Shown piece after piece: positions 1-13,047 of a stretch of 64,000 bases of DNA. The stretch is from Bipolaris cookei (lineage: Eukaryota; Ascomycota; Dothideomycetes; Pleosporales; Pleosporaceae): contig NRSV01000046.1 of NCBI GenBank assembly GCA_002286855.1, forward strand, positions 186,001 through 250,000, given 5' to 3'. Within the stretch, counting starts at the first letter, position 1. The number at the start of each line of letters is the position of its first letter. The position numbers were made by a program, and so were the translations under genes. Under the pieces are notes generated by a model that worked only from the letters and a program-made list of their open reading frames with translations, searched no databases and was not told the DNA's origin.

Positions 1-3000
1 GAGACTCGGCTGTGGAGGACTCCTAACACCGAGCAAAGGGAACCTTTGGCTAACGTTCCAGTATCAAGGCGATGGCTACGCTGGGTAGAGTGACAGGCCC
101 CTAGGCCATGGCGCAAGGGGAAGGTTAGGACTGGCTACGAATGGTGGCTGCCCAGCAACAGGACTGATGGACTGTCAGGCGGGCCAGTTGCTGGTGTACG
201 TTCGTGTGACTGCTGTCGATGGTACGCGATAGGCTTGTGAGAGGGCGCGTGGAATGCATTGGGCTGGAAACGGCCTGTTGAGGCAAGGCTTAGTGGTGTT
301 GCTTCTAGTTAATTTTTTTTCTCTTGCTAACGAAGGAACCGATCCCGAGCCAGAGGTTCGGCGTGCGGGCGGGATGATCATGGTGGATATGTTGAACAAC
401 AGCCAAGAGGGTGGAAACGGGTTACGCGTGCACACGAGCCTGATAACGGTCGGACCAGGGAGGTAGGTACTTACATAGGCCAAGGCAGGCCGTGTACTGG
501 CGGCATGCACGGGTGCCGAATGCGAGGACGAGCATGGACAAGGATAGGGGCGATTCTCATCAGAAGGCGTAAAGCGCGGTGGGCGAAGGTTCGTAGGCGC
601 AGGCGCAGGGCAAAGTTTGGCGGGAGTGGATGGTGGGATGTTTTGGCTGCGACGGCGTAGAGTTTGGCGTGGAGTTGGCGGGGGGAGCGTCTCATCTTGT
701 TTGTATGTATGACAGCGAGGCGGACGAGGGAGTATGTCGGTCATTTCTAGGCAGATAGTAAGATGCATTTGTGTTTGATCGGCCGGCTAGCGGGACGTGG
801 GATCAGCACCGGACGGGGAGACGCGACGCCGAGAGAGGAATGGCGGCGTCATCCCTGCCGTCTATCATTGAGGCGCAGAGACGTCGTCGCACTATTCCCA
901 ACTTGCCATTAGCAGTCGCTCTGCATGCGACTGACATCTGTCACTTGCAGAAGGGGCCCGTCTACTTACGATAGAAGGATGGTGTTGGCCGTGGTCATGG
1001 CCGTAGGTGGGTGCCAGCGGCGGGCTTGGCCGGGCCCATGGGCGTCGTGGTTAGTATTATTGGTATTGTTGCTGGCCTCCCCGTCAAATTTGCCAGGCTG
1101 TGGGTGATGTGTACTATACACGTAGGTACATGTGTGGCAGCCACGCAAGGACAGACACCGGAGCCCTGTAGTGGGCATGGTAGCAGCAGCAGCAGTAGTA
1201 GTAGTGGTAGCAGCGGCAGCAATACTACCACCGCCACTACCACCATCCCCAGCATCGTCCACATCATCATCATCGGCATCCCCATCAATACCACCAGAGC
1301 ATGTGCAGCTGATTCAGGGTCCACACAGGCAACGACTAGTCGTTCCCAGAGTAACCAGGCGTAGACAAGACCATGACCATGGCCCAGCGGTGGATCATTT
1401 CCCGCTCGACACGGCCGGGCCAGAGCCGGCGACAATGCACTGTCGTGCCAATGTCGACTGTCGCATGTCGCAACTCGGCGGGCGTGGGCTGTCGCTCGAA
1501 TTCCTATTCCTGTCGCACGGCGAAAACGCCTCTTCGGCCTTCCCAACGCTCGCAGTCGCAGCTCTAGCGTCTCTTCTGTGTTGCTTCGACACATCCGCAC
1601 AAGTCCTGCCCCCCGGATGCTGGTACGCCTCCGTCGCACAACTGTCGACGCCTTTCAGCCACCAGCCTGGTTGAGTGCGGCGGCAGCTGTCTGCCGGCTA
1701 TCGTGCCTGGCGCTGCGTGACATGTACCACTCTGCCTTCCAGTCGTCGGGTACCTGGCTGCCCCTCGCCACTCCAAATGCTTGCTCTTTCAACATGCCGT
1801 CATGGCTGCCTCCATTCATGCTCGTGCAGACGATGCATCACCCCCCGTACTACTACTGCTGCTACTACTGGGGGACGTGGTAGTAGGAATCGAGGATATC
1901 GATGCAAGCTAGCGCCGTCCAGCTAGCACCCCGCAAATGCTGCTCCTGAGCCGCTCCTAGTTCATGTCGTAGTCTGTGTTGTTGGCGTTGGTGCTGGTTA
2001 TGTTTTTTTGGTTTTTTGTCTTTGTCATGCTGGACGCGGGTTCAAAGTCGATACACACGCACAAACTCTATGGAATGAGCTGGCATGGCCTGACAATGGT
2101 CAAGGGATGGGTGGGAGAGAGGGAGCGACTAGAAGGGGCCTTGTACCAGCGAGGGCGAGGCGCCCGTGGAGCAGTGTATTGCTTGGCCATAGCCCGCTTT
2201 TTTTCTCGCCGTCATGGAACGTTGTGAGATGGCTGCGGCGTCCAGTGTATGGGCATGCCGAGTTGGAGGACGGGTGGGCAGCATGCGACGGAATGGGCCA
2301 GAGGCAGACGACACCCTGGTCCGTTTCTGCGCCGAGTCAGATGCAGCCAGATCTGCGACGATTCGAGAGGTGGAGACACCGGGCGACGCTCAATGGCGCT
2401 TGCAGCAGACGGCGCAGCTTCAGCGCACTGGCTCGTGCCTCGAATCTGCGGCGTAGGCGGAGGGTCTCTTGTTTCCTACCTAACCCTACCCTCAGCCTCT
2501 ATCCGGCCAGAGCCTGCAATGTGCACGCTCGGAGAATATAGACCAAACCTTAACCCTCACCTGTCAAGTCTACACATGTCTTGCTAGCCGCGCTGGCCCC
2601 CCGCTCATTGGCCGTCACACGCTGGCCCCCCTGGCTCATTTGCTCGTGCTGCACGATCAGAGTGCATGGTAAATGTACGGCCCGTTGCAGTCTTGCTTGG
2701 CCCATAAACGCCTCCTTTGCCAATCCGACTCCTTCTTAAACACTCGGCCACCCGTCATCACCACCCCAACATCCCGTCTTTGTCCCGTACGATTCGCTGT
2801 GTGCTTGCGCCGGCTCCCTTTTTGCTCCTCGCCCCGCTGTGGCTCTGCCTTTGTACATTCTTCACCACCCTTATCACGCCCTCTGTACCATAATAGTCCC
2901 CGATCCCGCTGCCCACCCCGCATATATCTGCCATATACATTCCCTGGTTCGGCCGCCCGGTATTGCACCCTGCGTTGCCTCATCCAGTTACCCGTTACAT

Positions 3001-3332
3001 CACCATCTAGATACCTGGGTAAGTCGCCCTCCCTTTCTGCTCTCTGCCACCACACCACTCTGCCCGCCGCCTGCCACCCCGCTCGTGCCTGATGGTATTC
3101 AATGGTGCCAGTCAACGGTGCCAGTCGACGCTGGTACCAAGCTGTCAGCAACTATGGATGAGCAAGTGGCCCCGTCCACTCACCATCGACACATTGACAT
3201 GCACCACATTCTGTTGCTAACGCCTGCATTTCCTTCTCCAGAGTATTTAACCATCCCCCATTTGCCCCTATGGAATATCTTACCCTCCAAGATATTCCGC
3301 ACCGCCACTGTGAACCACTGCACTCGCGCAAA
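1..3332. other. gene-poor region and probable long leader of the homeobox gene
   Basis: No open frame here has a convincing protein character; several overlapping frames of 60-210 codons occur on both strands and look like chance frames in GC-rich DNA. Degenerate trinucleotide runs (AGC/AGT/ACC types) lie around 1180-1300. From about 2650 the plus strand becomes pyrimidine-rich, as fungal leaders often are, and contains a well-formed intron (separate entry). I read roughly 2650-3332 as 5' leader of the downstream homeobox gene and the rest as promoter or unassigned sequence. Confidence 0.5.
3019..3241 (+). other. probable intron in the 5' leader of the homeobox gene
   Basis: A GTAAGT donor at 3019 follows CTGG. 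A canonical CTAAC branch sequence lies at 3217-3221, and a pyrimidine-rich stretch ends in an acceptor AG at 3240-3241, 20 bases beyond the branch site. The 223-bp interval precedes both candidate start codons (3270 and 3333), so it would be a leader intron that does not affect the protein. This is inferred from splice signals only. Confidence 0.5.
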
Positions 3333-5007
3333 ATGAACTCGTTACATTCTGCAGAGAGTCCACTGGCAAACATGGTTGCTGCGGTAAGTCACGATTCTTT
3401 TTCTTCTACTTTGACTACTTCTTCTTCTGCCTCGATGGCTTCCCCTGTACCTTTGTCTCTTCCCCTTTTCCTCGAGCCTGCCCTCAAACCCCCATCACCC
3501 CCACTGCCCGGCTCCTTCCGCGCTACTGCACAAGCACAATCCCACCAAGGCAAATCCTCCGGCCTTTGTCAATACCCACTTTTTAGCGGAAGTCAAGTCA
3601 TGGACCACCAGCACACTCAAGACACAGTGTTGCCTCACTCTCTCGTCTTTTCCTACCACCCCCACCACCACCATCAGCAGCAGCAGCACACTTCACCACC
3701 CCCACCAAAGAGACAGTCTAATCTCCACTCAATCATCGCCCCCCACTCCTTGGAGCAAATCCACTCCCACGACGACAATGACGACAACTCTGATGCACGC
3801 CCCTACGAAACACAGCGGCCAACTTCACACACGAGCAGTAATCTGACAGAAACCCAGAACCATCACATGCGCAGCTCTCCGCCAATTCAACCTGGGGAAC
3901 AAAGCTTCCCTGGCAAGCTCCCTTCTTTTTCAGAGGTAAACTCAGCCCTTCGATTCGATGCATAATCTGAGCATTGCTGACCCGTGCAGTTTCTTCATAC
4001 TACCCGAACCACCACACCACCGAGGACACCACAACGTCGACATGGCTCGGCCGACAGCTCTCCTCATACGCAGCCCCACTTTGATGAGGTAGCGTGGAAC
4101 GACAGCAAACGTAGGCGTGTCGACACGCTTGGCGATATTTATGCTCGCGGTAGCATCGAACCGTCTTTTGCTGAGCCTCGCCGCATGAGTAGCGCCATTG
4201 ACCCTGCCCTTTCCGGCTACTCACCCCACGTCGCCCACCAACCCTCCGCACAACCTGTACCGTCGGCCTTTTCTCACCGTGCAACTCCTTCCTACCCACC
4301 ACCGCACCAGCAAGCGCCCCCAATAAACCCCCATGTCCGTCACCAGTCTTCGCCTGTTCCTCAAGGCCAGATGCCTTTTGCACAGCCAGCCATCCACCAG
4401 CCAATCGCCCAGAACCCTTATCAACTACCCATGGTTCAACAGGGCTACTATCACGACCACCAGGCAGCTGCCTACAGCGGCTATGAACGGTCCCAGGATT
4501 CCTACTACCCCCGAGCTTCCTACTCTGGTTACGATGCGCCCTATGGCGGCGACATTCGCTTCCAGCACAACGTTGGCCTTGACCACAGCGCATTCAATAG
4601 AAAGCGAAGAGGAAACCTACCCAAGGAGGCTACCAACCTACTCAAAGACTGGTTTGCGGCGAACCGTCAGTCGCCCTACCCAACAGAAGACCAGAAGATG
4701 GAACTTTGCAACCGCACTGGTTTGAGTCTCAATCAGGTAAGTCATCATCCACAGCCAAAGTGTCAACTGTGACACTTTTACTACATGTGCCATTTCTGTC
4801 TTTCAATGTCGTCTGGTTTAGATGGCAGCGTGCTTTCGGGCCGTTGAATGACCTCAGATCTGTCTCGTGGGACTGTTTAGAATCTTACTGCGTGGTACCG
4901 GACAAGTGACTGACAAGACCTAGGTATCCAACTGGTTCATCAACGCACGCCGTCGGGCCCCACAAAAGGAGCAGCGCGAACGCGAAGCCAACGGGTCTGA
5001 TGCATAG
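3333..5007 (+). CDS. TALE-class homeodomain transcription factor
   Basis: Exons 3333-3935, 3990-4736 and 4924-5007 give 477 residues; both introns (54 and 187 bp) are phase 0. The homeodomain covers about residues 405-467. It carries the three-residue TALE loop (Pro-Tyr-Pro at 430-432) and the recognition helix WFINARRR (454-461), split by the second intron. The rest is low complexity, with His/Gln runs and many Pro, Ser and Tyr, typical of a disordered activation or repression region. By family it binds DNA in the nucleus, like yeast Cup9/Tos8 and fungal KN-type homeobox proteins, which act in development. The start at 3333 has A at -3; an in-frame ATG at 3270 is the alternative. The strong GTAAGT donor at 3384, with an in-frame acceptor ending at 3476, may mark one more intron of 93 bp. 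The targets cannot be inferred. Confidence 0.85.
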
Positions 5008-8000
5008 TCTTGCCCAGCCCGCAAGTCGCTCGGGAGTAGCGCTTTATTCCTGCCATACGCCGTCCATTACTAGCCCTTTAGATTCAGTCATGGGTACGAT
5101 CCCAAGATATTATTTTCACTTCTTTGCGTCATTGGCAATCTGGTTGAACCAAATTTTCCTGGGCGTTTTTTCTTATCCATGTATCTTTCTTTCTTTCCAT
5201 CTCGAGGCGATTTCTTTTCTTATCATTCAGGCTCAGCATAAGCACGAAAGGTTTTACAAGCGTTTACTGGGTGCACGAGACACCCGGGATTTTTCCTAAC
5301 GTCGAATACCCTGGGACCCAAATAGGAGGATATATTTGCATGTTGGGAAACGGAGTATCGGGGGCTGCTGCGCTGCAGTCGCACACTGGAGGTATCAATG
5401 GATTTTTGGATTTTTCTCTAGCTTCAAAATTCTCCTTCCCACATATCCTAATATTATACGCAAGATTTTTCATACTTGAAGATGACTTTTGGCAATGCTT
5501 TCGTGAGGCGTCGGTGTTCACACTGATTGACAAATACCCTTCTCTAGGCACCGGCAACATGAAACAACCAAACTGGCAACTTTTGCGATGCATGTCGATG
5601 GACCCCGGGAGTTGGACTATTGATTGTCTAGCGCCTACGAAAAAAGGTTCCCGACCAAATGTCCAGATTTGGTTGTACATGGCTCCAGACTGGCCCGATG
5701 TGGGAGTTTCTATCGCCAGATCTTCACAGGCTTTGTAATAGCCATCACGCTGTCGATGCTATGCTCGAAACACGATGAGAAGTTCCGGTGTTTCACCAGC
5801 TAAACTTAAAACGTAGACGCACAACGGTCAACCTTTGAGCGCAGCACAGAAGCCGTTGGTATTTTTGGAGGTTACCGGGAGTGCGGCATGGAACCACTCC
5901 GGCAAAGTGTCTGAACAAGTTGAGCCATGACACGTTTAGAATTATTGAATTCCTACAGAAAAGAGAGTCAGGGTCCACACAGTCCCGCCTTCATCGCAGG
6001 TCTCGACGCTGTCCAAATCGGGAGCACGGAACATGCGTTGCCCGCTTTCCCTTTCTTTCTTTCTCGGCTTCTTGAACCGAAGCAAAGGAGGCAACTCAGC
6101 CCAGCCAGCTTGTCAGCCAGCCAAACTGGCAGTGTGCCCCATAGCTGGAGTTTAAATTTCACAAATCAATTACATCCGGTGAAGCGAAGGGCGAGGTTTG
6201 CATTAGAACCCTTGCTGGAGATCGTCAGCAAGGATGACACCACTTAGGGACTGGCGTGCACGATGCCTGCGTCAACCCTGGGGGATCGGAGCCAGGACGC
6301 GCTGGTCTGGCCCGATGCTAAGATGGTTTTCCCTTTCGACTAAGCCATCCCTGCACCGTCTTCTTCTAATAACCTTAATCTGACCAGGTTGGCGCTCATT
6401 CGCCTCTCGTCCAACCTGTCATTCTTAGAAACAAATAATTGATCATGGCCATCATGACCTTGCAAGGATGCCACATCTTACCAGGGAGCCGGTCGGAAGC
6501 ACTCACGCGCCCCGCCGCACCTTGAAACGAGTCACATACGGGAAGCGTGATGCGACGCCGGAAACATTTCCTCGCTCGCGCCATTTTATTTTACAAATCA
6601 CTTGACATGCCTGACAATTTTGACAACGGTCGGAGAAAGAGCGCAAAGGATGTGCTTGAAAAAAGTGACCTGATGTTTCAGGCCAGTTTCTAGCGCATGT
6701 CACTTTCTTTGCAACCTGCTATTTCACTTTTTACCCACCTTGTTTGGCTTTCAACCTGCTTAAATCTGACAATCGAAACGAAAACTGTTGATCGGAATAT
6801 TAACGCAAAATCGCCTGATACTTGCATCCCCCATCACATCTCGTGCCCGAAGCTCGCCAACCAAACCACCCCCCCCCCCCCCCCCGCCCCCAACCACGGC
6901 TCGGCCCCAGACCTTTGCCTCTTCATCTTCTCACCTTTCGCGACAGCGTGTTAGCTTAACAGCGGGACTCGCCATACATAGAACCCATGGTTCATATGGA
7001 ACAGTTATTATATGGAGGCGGAAGGGAGGGAAATACGAAAGTTCATTTCATTTACACCTACAGCAGAATAAAAATCTAATCTCTTGCAGCACCCTAACAT
7101 TACACGCATATCTACAAAGCATAGCAAGCCTATGTCCCTTGCCTTGCCTACAGATAACCCCAATCAAGTCCTAGTCCATGTAAATCCTCACCTCATTCTC
7201 TCTCTCTCCGGCCCCTCCCTTTCTGCGGCACAGGCAAGTTTCAACCGTCACCCGCAAACACACATACACATGTCACCTTCCGCATTTCCTCATCGTCTCC
7301 GCCCCGGATTTTCTTTCGCCCTGACTCGACGCATGTACTTATGTGCCGCAAATAAAAAATTCACCCAAAAAGAATCCCCATGCGCCTGCCCGCCCTCACC
7401 CATCGGAGATCGCAAAAAAAGGACAGACATGAACCATACAACATAAAAAGATTTAGATGATGATCGCCCAACCAAATACACACATTTGTGCACATCTTCC
7501 CTCCTCTAATGGTTTAACCGCCCCATTTCGCGCATTCCCTTCCCGTTGGCACCACCCGCATGTGCGTGCGTGCCTTGAACGGATACCGGGCCCCGTATTC
7601 GCTTCCTGCCTTTCTGTCGATCTATCTGTCTGTACGGCGGTTGATTACCCTCATGCTACACACAGCGAAATAACGATCTTCAGCCTACAAGTCTCTCGTT
7701 CTTTATTTCCGTACCGGGACGTACCGCGTACGCACATGCACTCACACATGCGGTTTTCTAGGACCGATCCGGAATGCAGTAGTGTGGTTTTCGGTTGTTG
7801 ATGTCGTTTACGATGGTGGGGGCGATGGCAAGTTCCGCAGGGTAAACCGTGGGTCGGGGCTTTGGAAGTATGCTGATCGCTGGCTTTGAGGGGGAATGCG
7901 AAAACGAGGGTTGGTGGCTGCGTTTGATGGATGGATGGCGTTCCGTGGGGACAAGGGAGTAGGTTGCATAACCACATGGGGAGGAGATGGGAATGTTGGA

Positions 8001-8862
8001 GTTTGGGGTTATACTGGGTTTCCTTGTGCTAGGGGAACGAGGGGACACGGGGGGTTTTGCAAATTGCAAATGTCATAGTACGGTTTGATCGAGTAGATTT
8101 GATACTATTGCATTGCGAGAATGCGACGCTGATGTTTCCCATACGGACCTGTCTCGCTCTTGTTGACTACACATGCCCAATCCATCCACATTTCGCTCCA
8201 GAGTTCCATAGCCGTATACAATACATCATCGGTGCTAGCAGCGTCTGGACTCCATCCAAGAAATTCTGGGCCGTGATATACGATTACCCTCTCTTTGGGG
8301 GGGTTGAGGGGGGTCCTGGGTATACCAGAGCTGAGGGGCAGCCTATCATGCGGAGCGGATTCGAAAAAGTATGGTTGGTTAAATGTGATGAAGAGAAGGG
8401 TCCAGATGGCGAGGTGCGAGAGCCACGTGAGAGACTCCTGATTTTTTGTGCGACTGTTACCTGGTTGTGCGACGGTGCTTGAACGTCATGGTAACTCTGT
8501 TTATGTTGAATGAATCCATCTACACCAGTAAAACGGTAATTGTGTTAGCCTGCCAGCGTTGATGCTCCGGTTAAAAGGCTGGACAAAGTATATCGAGAGT
8601 GATGACCAGCCGTGTGACGTTGAGATAAAGTGTGCCGGAGTTCCGATTAAAAAGTTTCATTATTTGCTTGCTTTTTGTTTCGTTCGCTTTTTACTTTGTT
8701 TTTACCCGTTAATGCTGGGGTGGGCGGTTATATACAGTACAAACGTACGTACGTGGGTATCATGTACTTGAAAAAAAAAGAAAAGATGATAAAAACAACA
8801 AAATCTGCATGCCCTACACGCCGGAGTATATGTAAGAGGATTATTAAATGGAGGTAACAATA
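5008..8862. other. 3.9-kb intergenic region, no supported gene
   Basis: The left part should hold the 3' UTR of the homeobox gene and the right part the 3' UTR of the convergent palmitoyltransferase gene. A 141-codon frame at 8057-8482 (+) is the longest but shows no domain, no compositional bias and no splice partners. The stretch 7080-7620 is pyrimidine-rich on the plus strand. A cytosine run lies at 6869-6885. I see no tRNA, transposon or inverted repeat of note. Confidence 0.5.
6869..6891. repeat. poly-C homopolymer tract
   Basis: Seventeen consecutive C residues are followed by one G and five more C. Such runs are slippage-prone and may be length-variable or miscounted in an assembly. 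No gene overlaps it. Confidence 0.9.
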
Positions 8863-10168
8863 TCATCGCCTGCTTGACCCGTGAAGCAGCGCGAGTCGTG
8901 CTTCAGGATGCTTTTCTTCGTACGTTCGCGCCATGTCGTATACCACTTCTCCCCACGCGAACTCGCCTCTGTGACTCCGGTTTTTACACGGACTCTGCTT
9001 GAATGGAAGTAACCAGTCGAGTATGCCGTCGCCCATGGTGTCTTTCCAGCCCTGCATGAGGCTCGTGTACCAAGGGTGTTCGAATGGCTTTGTCTGTATC
9101 ACCACGTAGGAGCGCTTGGAAGCACGAGTTACGGTAGTCAGAATAGGCCAATCCTCTTCGACCCTTTCCCCTTCCATAGTCCTGTCAGACCTCCTCTTAT
9201 CAGACTTTCTGGACGGCGGCGGTGGTGTTCCTGGTGGAAGAGTGGTACTCGAACGGCGAGATGGCTGGGAAATGAGAAAGGCAATGTTATGGATGCCCCC
9301 GCGCTGGATGCCTTCGACCGAGGTGTAGTTGATCATGAGATTCCAGCCTGTCATACAAGACATGGTAAAACTGAAGATGCTGAACAGTACCCCTACTGCG
9401 AGAGCGCCAATCCAGGTACCGGGCCGTGAACCCATCTGGAATATGTTAATATGCTGTTCAAGCGCCCCAATACACAGTGGAAATGCGCCAACGATGTCTG
9501 TAGGAACATACCTTTGAATTGCGCTCCGCCAGAAAAATAGCCACCACGATCCAGGTAAAAGTCGTGTACAGCGCCCCGTACGCTACAAACTGCATAAAAA
9601 ACTTGTGTGTTGACTCTCCTATGATTCCGCCCGCCCAAGGGCAGTAATGATCCATCTTCCTCACACATCGGCCCAACTCCTTGCAGTGATGTGTCCTGTC
9701 CGGTTTCCAGTTGTGGCACTTGTCGCACCAGAGCGGTAGCCCTTGGTAGTCGCAAATGAATGCGTCATACTGGTCGAATGCAAAGTCCCTAGTGCTCGCA
9801 TGTTCCTTCTCTTGCGCAGTGTTTCCGAACGGGACAATATCAGGCCGGGACCATATCATTTGTAGGAGGCGCAGCCATGTTATGGTGAGAAAGAGCAGGA
9901 GAAGGGCGTATACGACTATGAGCGCGATGCCGGTGGACCGCCGAGGTTGGATGTTGAAGTCGCGCTGTATTTGCTCCGATGGATTGATAAGGTATTTTAT
10001 ACAGATCAAGTACACAAAGACCCAGGTTTCGTAGCCCACCGCGCCGAACTCGAGGAGAGGAATGATGACGGAGGTTGCTTGGCCAATCTTCTGTTCCACG
10101 GCGGGGTTGGTGATAGCGCCAGGCTTTGGCGGATCGGTGACTACTAGCGGGGAGGGGGGTGGTGCCAT
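8863..10168 (-). CDS. Pfa5-type protein S-palmitoyltransferase (DHYC variant of DHHC)
   Basis: Exons 10168-9512 and 9435-8863 (intron 9436-9511, phase 0) encode 409 residues. Transmembrane segments lie at about 33-60, 80-106, 188-214 and 226-255. Between the second and third is the DHHC cysteine-rich domain: C148, C151, HHC at 160-162, C168, then DHYC at 173-176, whose Cys is the acyl-accepting nucleophile by family knowledge. A TSVEG version of the TTxE motif follows the last membrane segment. Tyr in place of the second His is known from yeast Akr1, Akr2 and Pfa5, and the four-helix layout without ankyrin repeats points to Pfa5. The enzyme transfers palmitate to cysteines of membrane-associated proteins. 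The frame stays open upstream to 10546; the start at 10168 was chosen because it leaves a short cytosolic N-terminus. A possible leader intron is 10198-10366. Confidence 0.88.
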
Positions 10169-12663
10169 CGTGACAGAGTGTGGAACAGGAGGAATAGCTG
10201 CGCTCACTCCAGGAGCCCTCGGGAGAAGGCTGGCGAGGAGGAATCCTGGTGTTCCATAACACAGCCCGCTGGGCCAAGGTCGCGAACAATGCGCCATTAG
10301 TCCGCTCCCTACGGCGGGCTTGGCAACATCACCACAAACCACGTCATTGAAACTTGCAATACTTACTGGCCCATTGCATTCGTATTCTTTCAAACATCCT
10401 GTTGGGCGTTGCATTGCCAACCCAGAAGCCTTCAATTTCCCCGCGAGCAATAGGTACACGCGTGTGCGACGCGCCGTCCGACCAATCGGCCGAGCCCGGC
10501 CGCTGCCGACGTCATGATCCTCGACTGCTCCAGGCCAGGTCAACAATTCTCAACCTCCTTTGCTTTGTTTTCTTGGCGTACTTCCGCGCAAAACATCTGT
10601 ATGCATTCTGGGATTCTCTCATGCATAATAGAGAAGACCTCTCGCTTTGAGTTCTGGGTCGCAAGCAAAGAAGATCTGATTACTCGCCAATCAACGCCTA
10701 ACAACAACCTGCATATAGCCCCCAAGAAATATTCTGCAGCCCAGTCTGGCAGTCACATCATTCTTTACTCTCGGCTTGTATCTGTTTCATGTCGTAGGAG
10801 AGCACACGCAACCTTCGGCGCCTCTGGTACGACTGATGACCGCCCCGAAAACCGCCTTGAAGGACCACACACATGAAGTCATTGAAGCTAAACCTATTGC
10901 ACTGACCGGACCCCTAAGGCTGAAACCAAGGCTGGATCACCCGATTCTTTCCTTTGTTCAGTGTTTTTTATAGTAGTACTGCCGCCATTCCGGCCCCTTA
11001 ACCAGATTTTTTTTGCCGTTTCTGGAAAGACGAGATCAATCATGCGTAGATAGCGGAGTCCAAAAGGTTGCATTTAGATAGTGTTCAAGAGGAGCAGGCT
11101 GAGTCCTCTTGCGTGTTTGAACAATGCTTGGGGTAGTATATACGCTACGTCCTGCGCCTGGTGTAGAAGCGAAGCACATACTCTTTCGGTATTCAAAGTG
11201 ATTTAGCACACACTGACCCACCGCCAGACCAGCACAAGCTTCATTCCTTCCAAGCATACAGTGAGTCTACCTAGTGCTTCTTGATAGAGTAAATGGTCAA
11301 AAACAGTCTGTAAAGTTGCCGTCCATCGGCCACTCATGTCCAGGTGACTGACTACGCGCAGTATGGTATCCGAGCTTCGACATCTACGCATCAAGTCTCC
11401 AAAACCACACAGCTAAGGTTCACTCATATGGGTAAGCGGCCATCTTCTCCGAAGGCTTCGGGGCTCGCACTGCCACAAGCTGGCCGTACCAATGATCGCC
11501 GCCGGCCCACGATTGCATATCCGGCGTCTTATTCAGGCATAGAATTCCAGGCTACAGCACTATTCACGCATCGTTGTATTATGCTGGTGGAGCTATTCAA
11601 GATTTGATGATAGAAACAACAGCTGATGCAGAAGTAAAGCGACATACACAGCCCAGCTGGTCAATCGTACAGGCAATGCTTGAAGTCGACTAGCAGCCTG
11701 GGGGTTTTATTCTCCGGTAACACAAAGTAGTTGGTTCAGAATTTTTCACCTAGCAGTGACTGTGAAGGCTCTGGGCACCGCCCATTCTCTGTTTGGTGTC
11801 AAAGAGCGCAGGGGGTCAAGTGCCTACATCGGAGTCAAGTCTAGAAATCACCAATGCTTATTCACCAAACCAGGCCAACAATTACATTTGCTGCGCTATG
11901 GTAAGTAGGCAAGACCTCTAGTTTAGTCCCATATCGAGCAATTACTTATTCGGGTACTACTACCTTTGTCAAGCTCCAGGACTCCTTATCCCAATGAGTC
12001 ACTCCATCAGGCAAATCAGGCAAATGGAACGATCGCCTCTTTTGCTTGGTTTATCTCAGCACCTAGCCGTACCAAACTATACAGCGGTATTGCCTGCAAC
12101 ACCCCACGTTACTACAACATGCCGTCGCACACCCCGATCTACATGTGGGGAAGGAGCTTGGTATGGTCTAATCTAAACTTTATGATGTAGTTTTGAGCAA
12201 GGCAAACACAGATAATCGGGTATTTGCCCTTGGCCCCAAGACTCCGTCCACCACTCACCGACTTTGTAGTAGTGTGGCGATGCATCTCATTGTCGGATAT
12301 TTTAGCTAGTTTCTTGTAGGACTCTCATCGTCCTTCACCCTTCTCTGCGTATGACTGGCCGGCTCTCCGTGTAGGGCATCAAACCTGTATGCCTTATCAC
12401 TTACACAACCAAATCAACATCCCAGCATGGCATTAGATGCCTTCTTGGAGCTTCATGGCAGAAGGCGCAGCAAGAGGAAACGATGGACACAAGGCATTCA
12501 CTTGAATGAGACTTGACTAGGTGAGATACATTTAAGCTGCCCGTTTCTCAGCATGAAGTCTCATATCGCCATTCGAATATACATATCTTACTTGGAATAC
12601 ATTGCTATAGCGCTTCACGTTCTTCATCAATACTCCACTGTCACTGTTTCAGCATCTCACATC
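10169..12663. other. 2.5-kb intergenic region
   Basis: It holds the divergent promoters of the palmitoyltransferase gene (minus) and the small Cys/His gene at 12664 (plus). A GTAAGT donor on the minus strand at 10366 with a CAG acceptor at 10198 suggests a leader intron for the palmitoyltransferase. The remaining frames, all under 125 codons, show no recognisable features. Confidence 0.5.
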
Positions 12664-13047
12664 ATGACCGCCAACTCTGCTCTTCACTATCTCACCAAGC
12701 ACTCCGACACAACTACGATTCCCCAACGTCAATTGATGTCTTTGCAGCCCCAAAACACGGCATTCCTTGAGGGTGCAACGGTTTCTTTCATCTCAAATGA
12801 AAATGAATTCACGCTTCACACAGACTGTCTCGTCGATCATCACCTCTCGAGCCACAACATACCCGCACCCTCTTCACCGGTCTTTTCTTGCAGCCCACCG
12901 AATTACAAACCCGCACCCATCTACGGCGCTCCAACAGTCTGGTTTTGTTCAGCGTGTAGTGATGGTCCCAAAGGCGAATGGCAAAACGTGTGCACGGCAT
13001 GTTCTCACCAGAGGTGCCATGCTTGCACGGTGGAAAAGACTTCATAA
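12664..13047 (+). CDS. small Cys/His (putative zinc-binding) protein, unknown function
   Basis: This single-exon gene of 127 residues has a C-terminal Cys/His module: Trp93-Phe-Cys95-x2-Cys98, an 11-residue loop, Cys110-x2-Cys113-Ser-His115-x2-Cys118-x2-Cys121. The spacing would suit one or two zinc sites. The N-terminal two thirds are polar, rich in Ser, Thr and Pro, with no signal peptide. The frame opens at 12553, but that version starts with a hydrophobic stretch; the ATG at 12664 is preceded by a pyrimidine-rich leader typical of fungal start regions and was preferred. The same module occurs twice in the neighbouring protein at 14431, so the two genes look like related members of a small family. 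No function can be assigned; protein or RNA binding is conceivable by analogy with CxxC zinc ribbons. Confidence 0.6.
   Translation: MTANSALHYLTKHSDTTTIPQRQLMSLQPQNTAFLEGATVSFISNENEFTLHTDCLVDHHLSSHNIPAPSSPVFSCSPPNYKPAPIYGAPTVWFCSACSDGPKGEWQNVCTACSHQRCHACTVEKTS

Noticed and set aside
2470..2560. CCTAACCCTACCC and CCTTAACCCTCACC resembling telomere repeats
   Set aside because: They are two imperfect, isolated short matches in C-rich sequence; there is no tandem TTAGGG/CCCTAA array.
8057..8482. 141-codon plus-strand frame in the spacer beyond the homeobox gene
   Set aside because: It has no recognisable domain or composition bias and no promoter or splice support; its length is compatible with chance in 3.9 kb of GC-balanced DNA.
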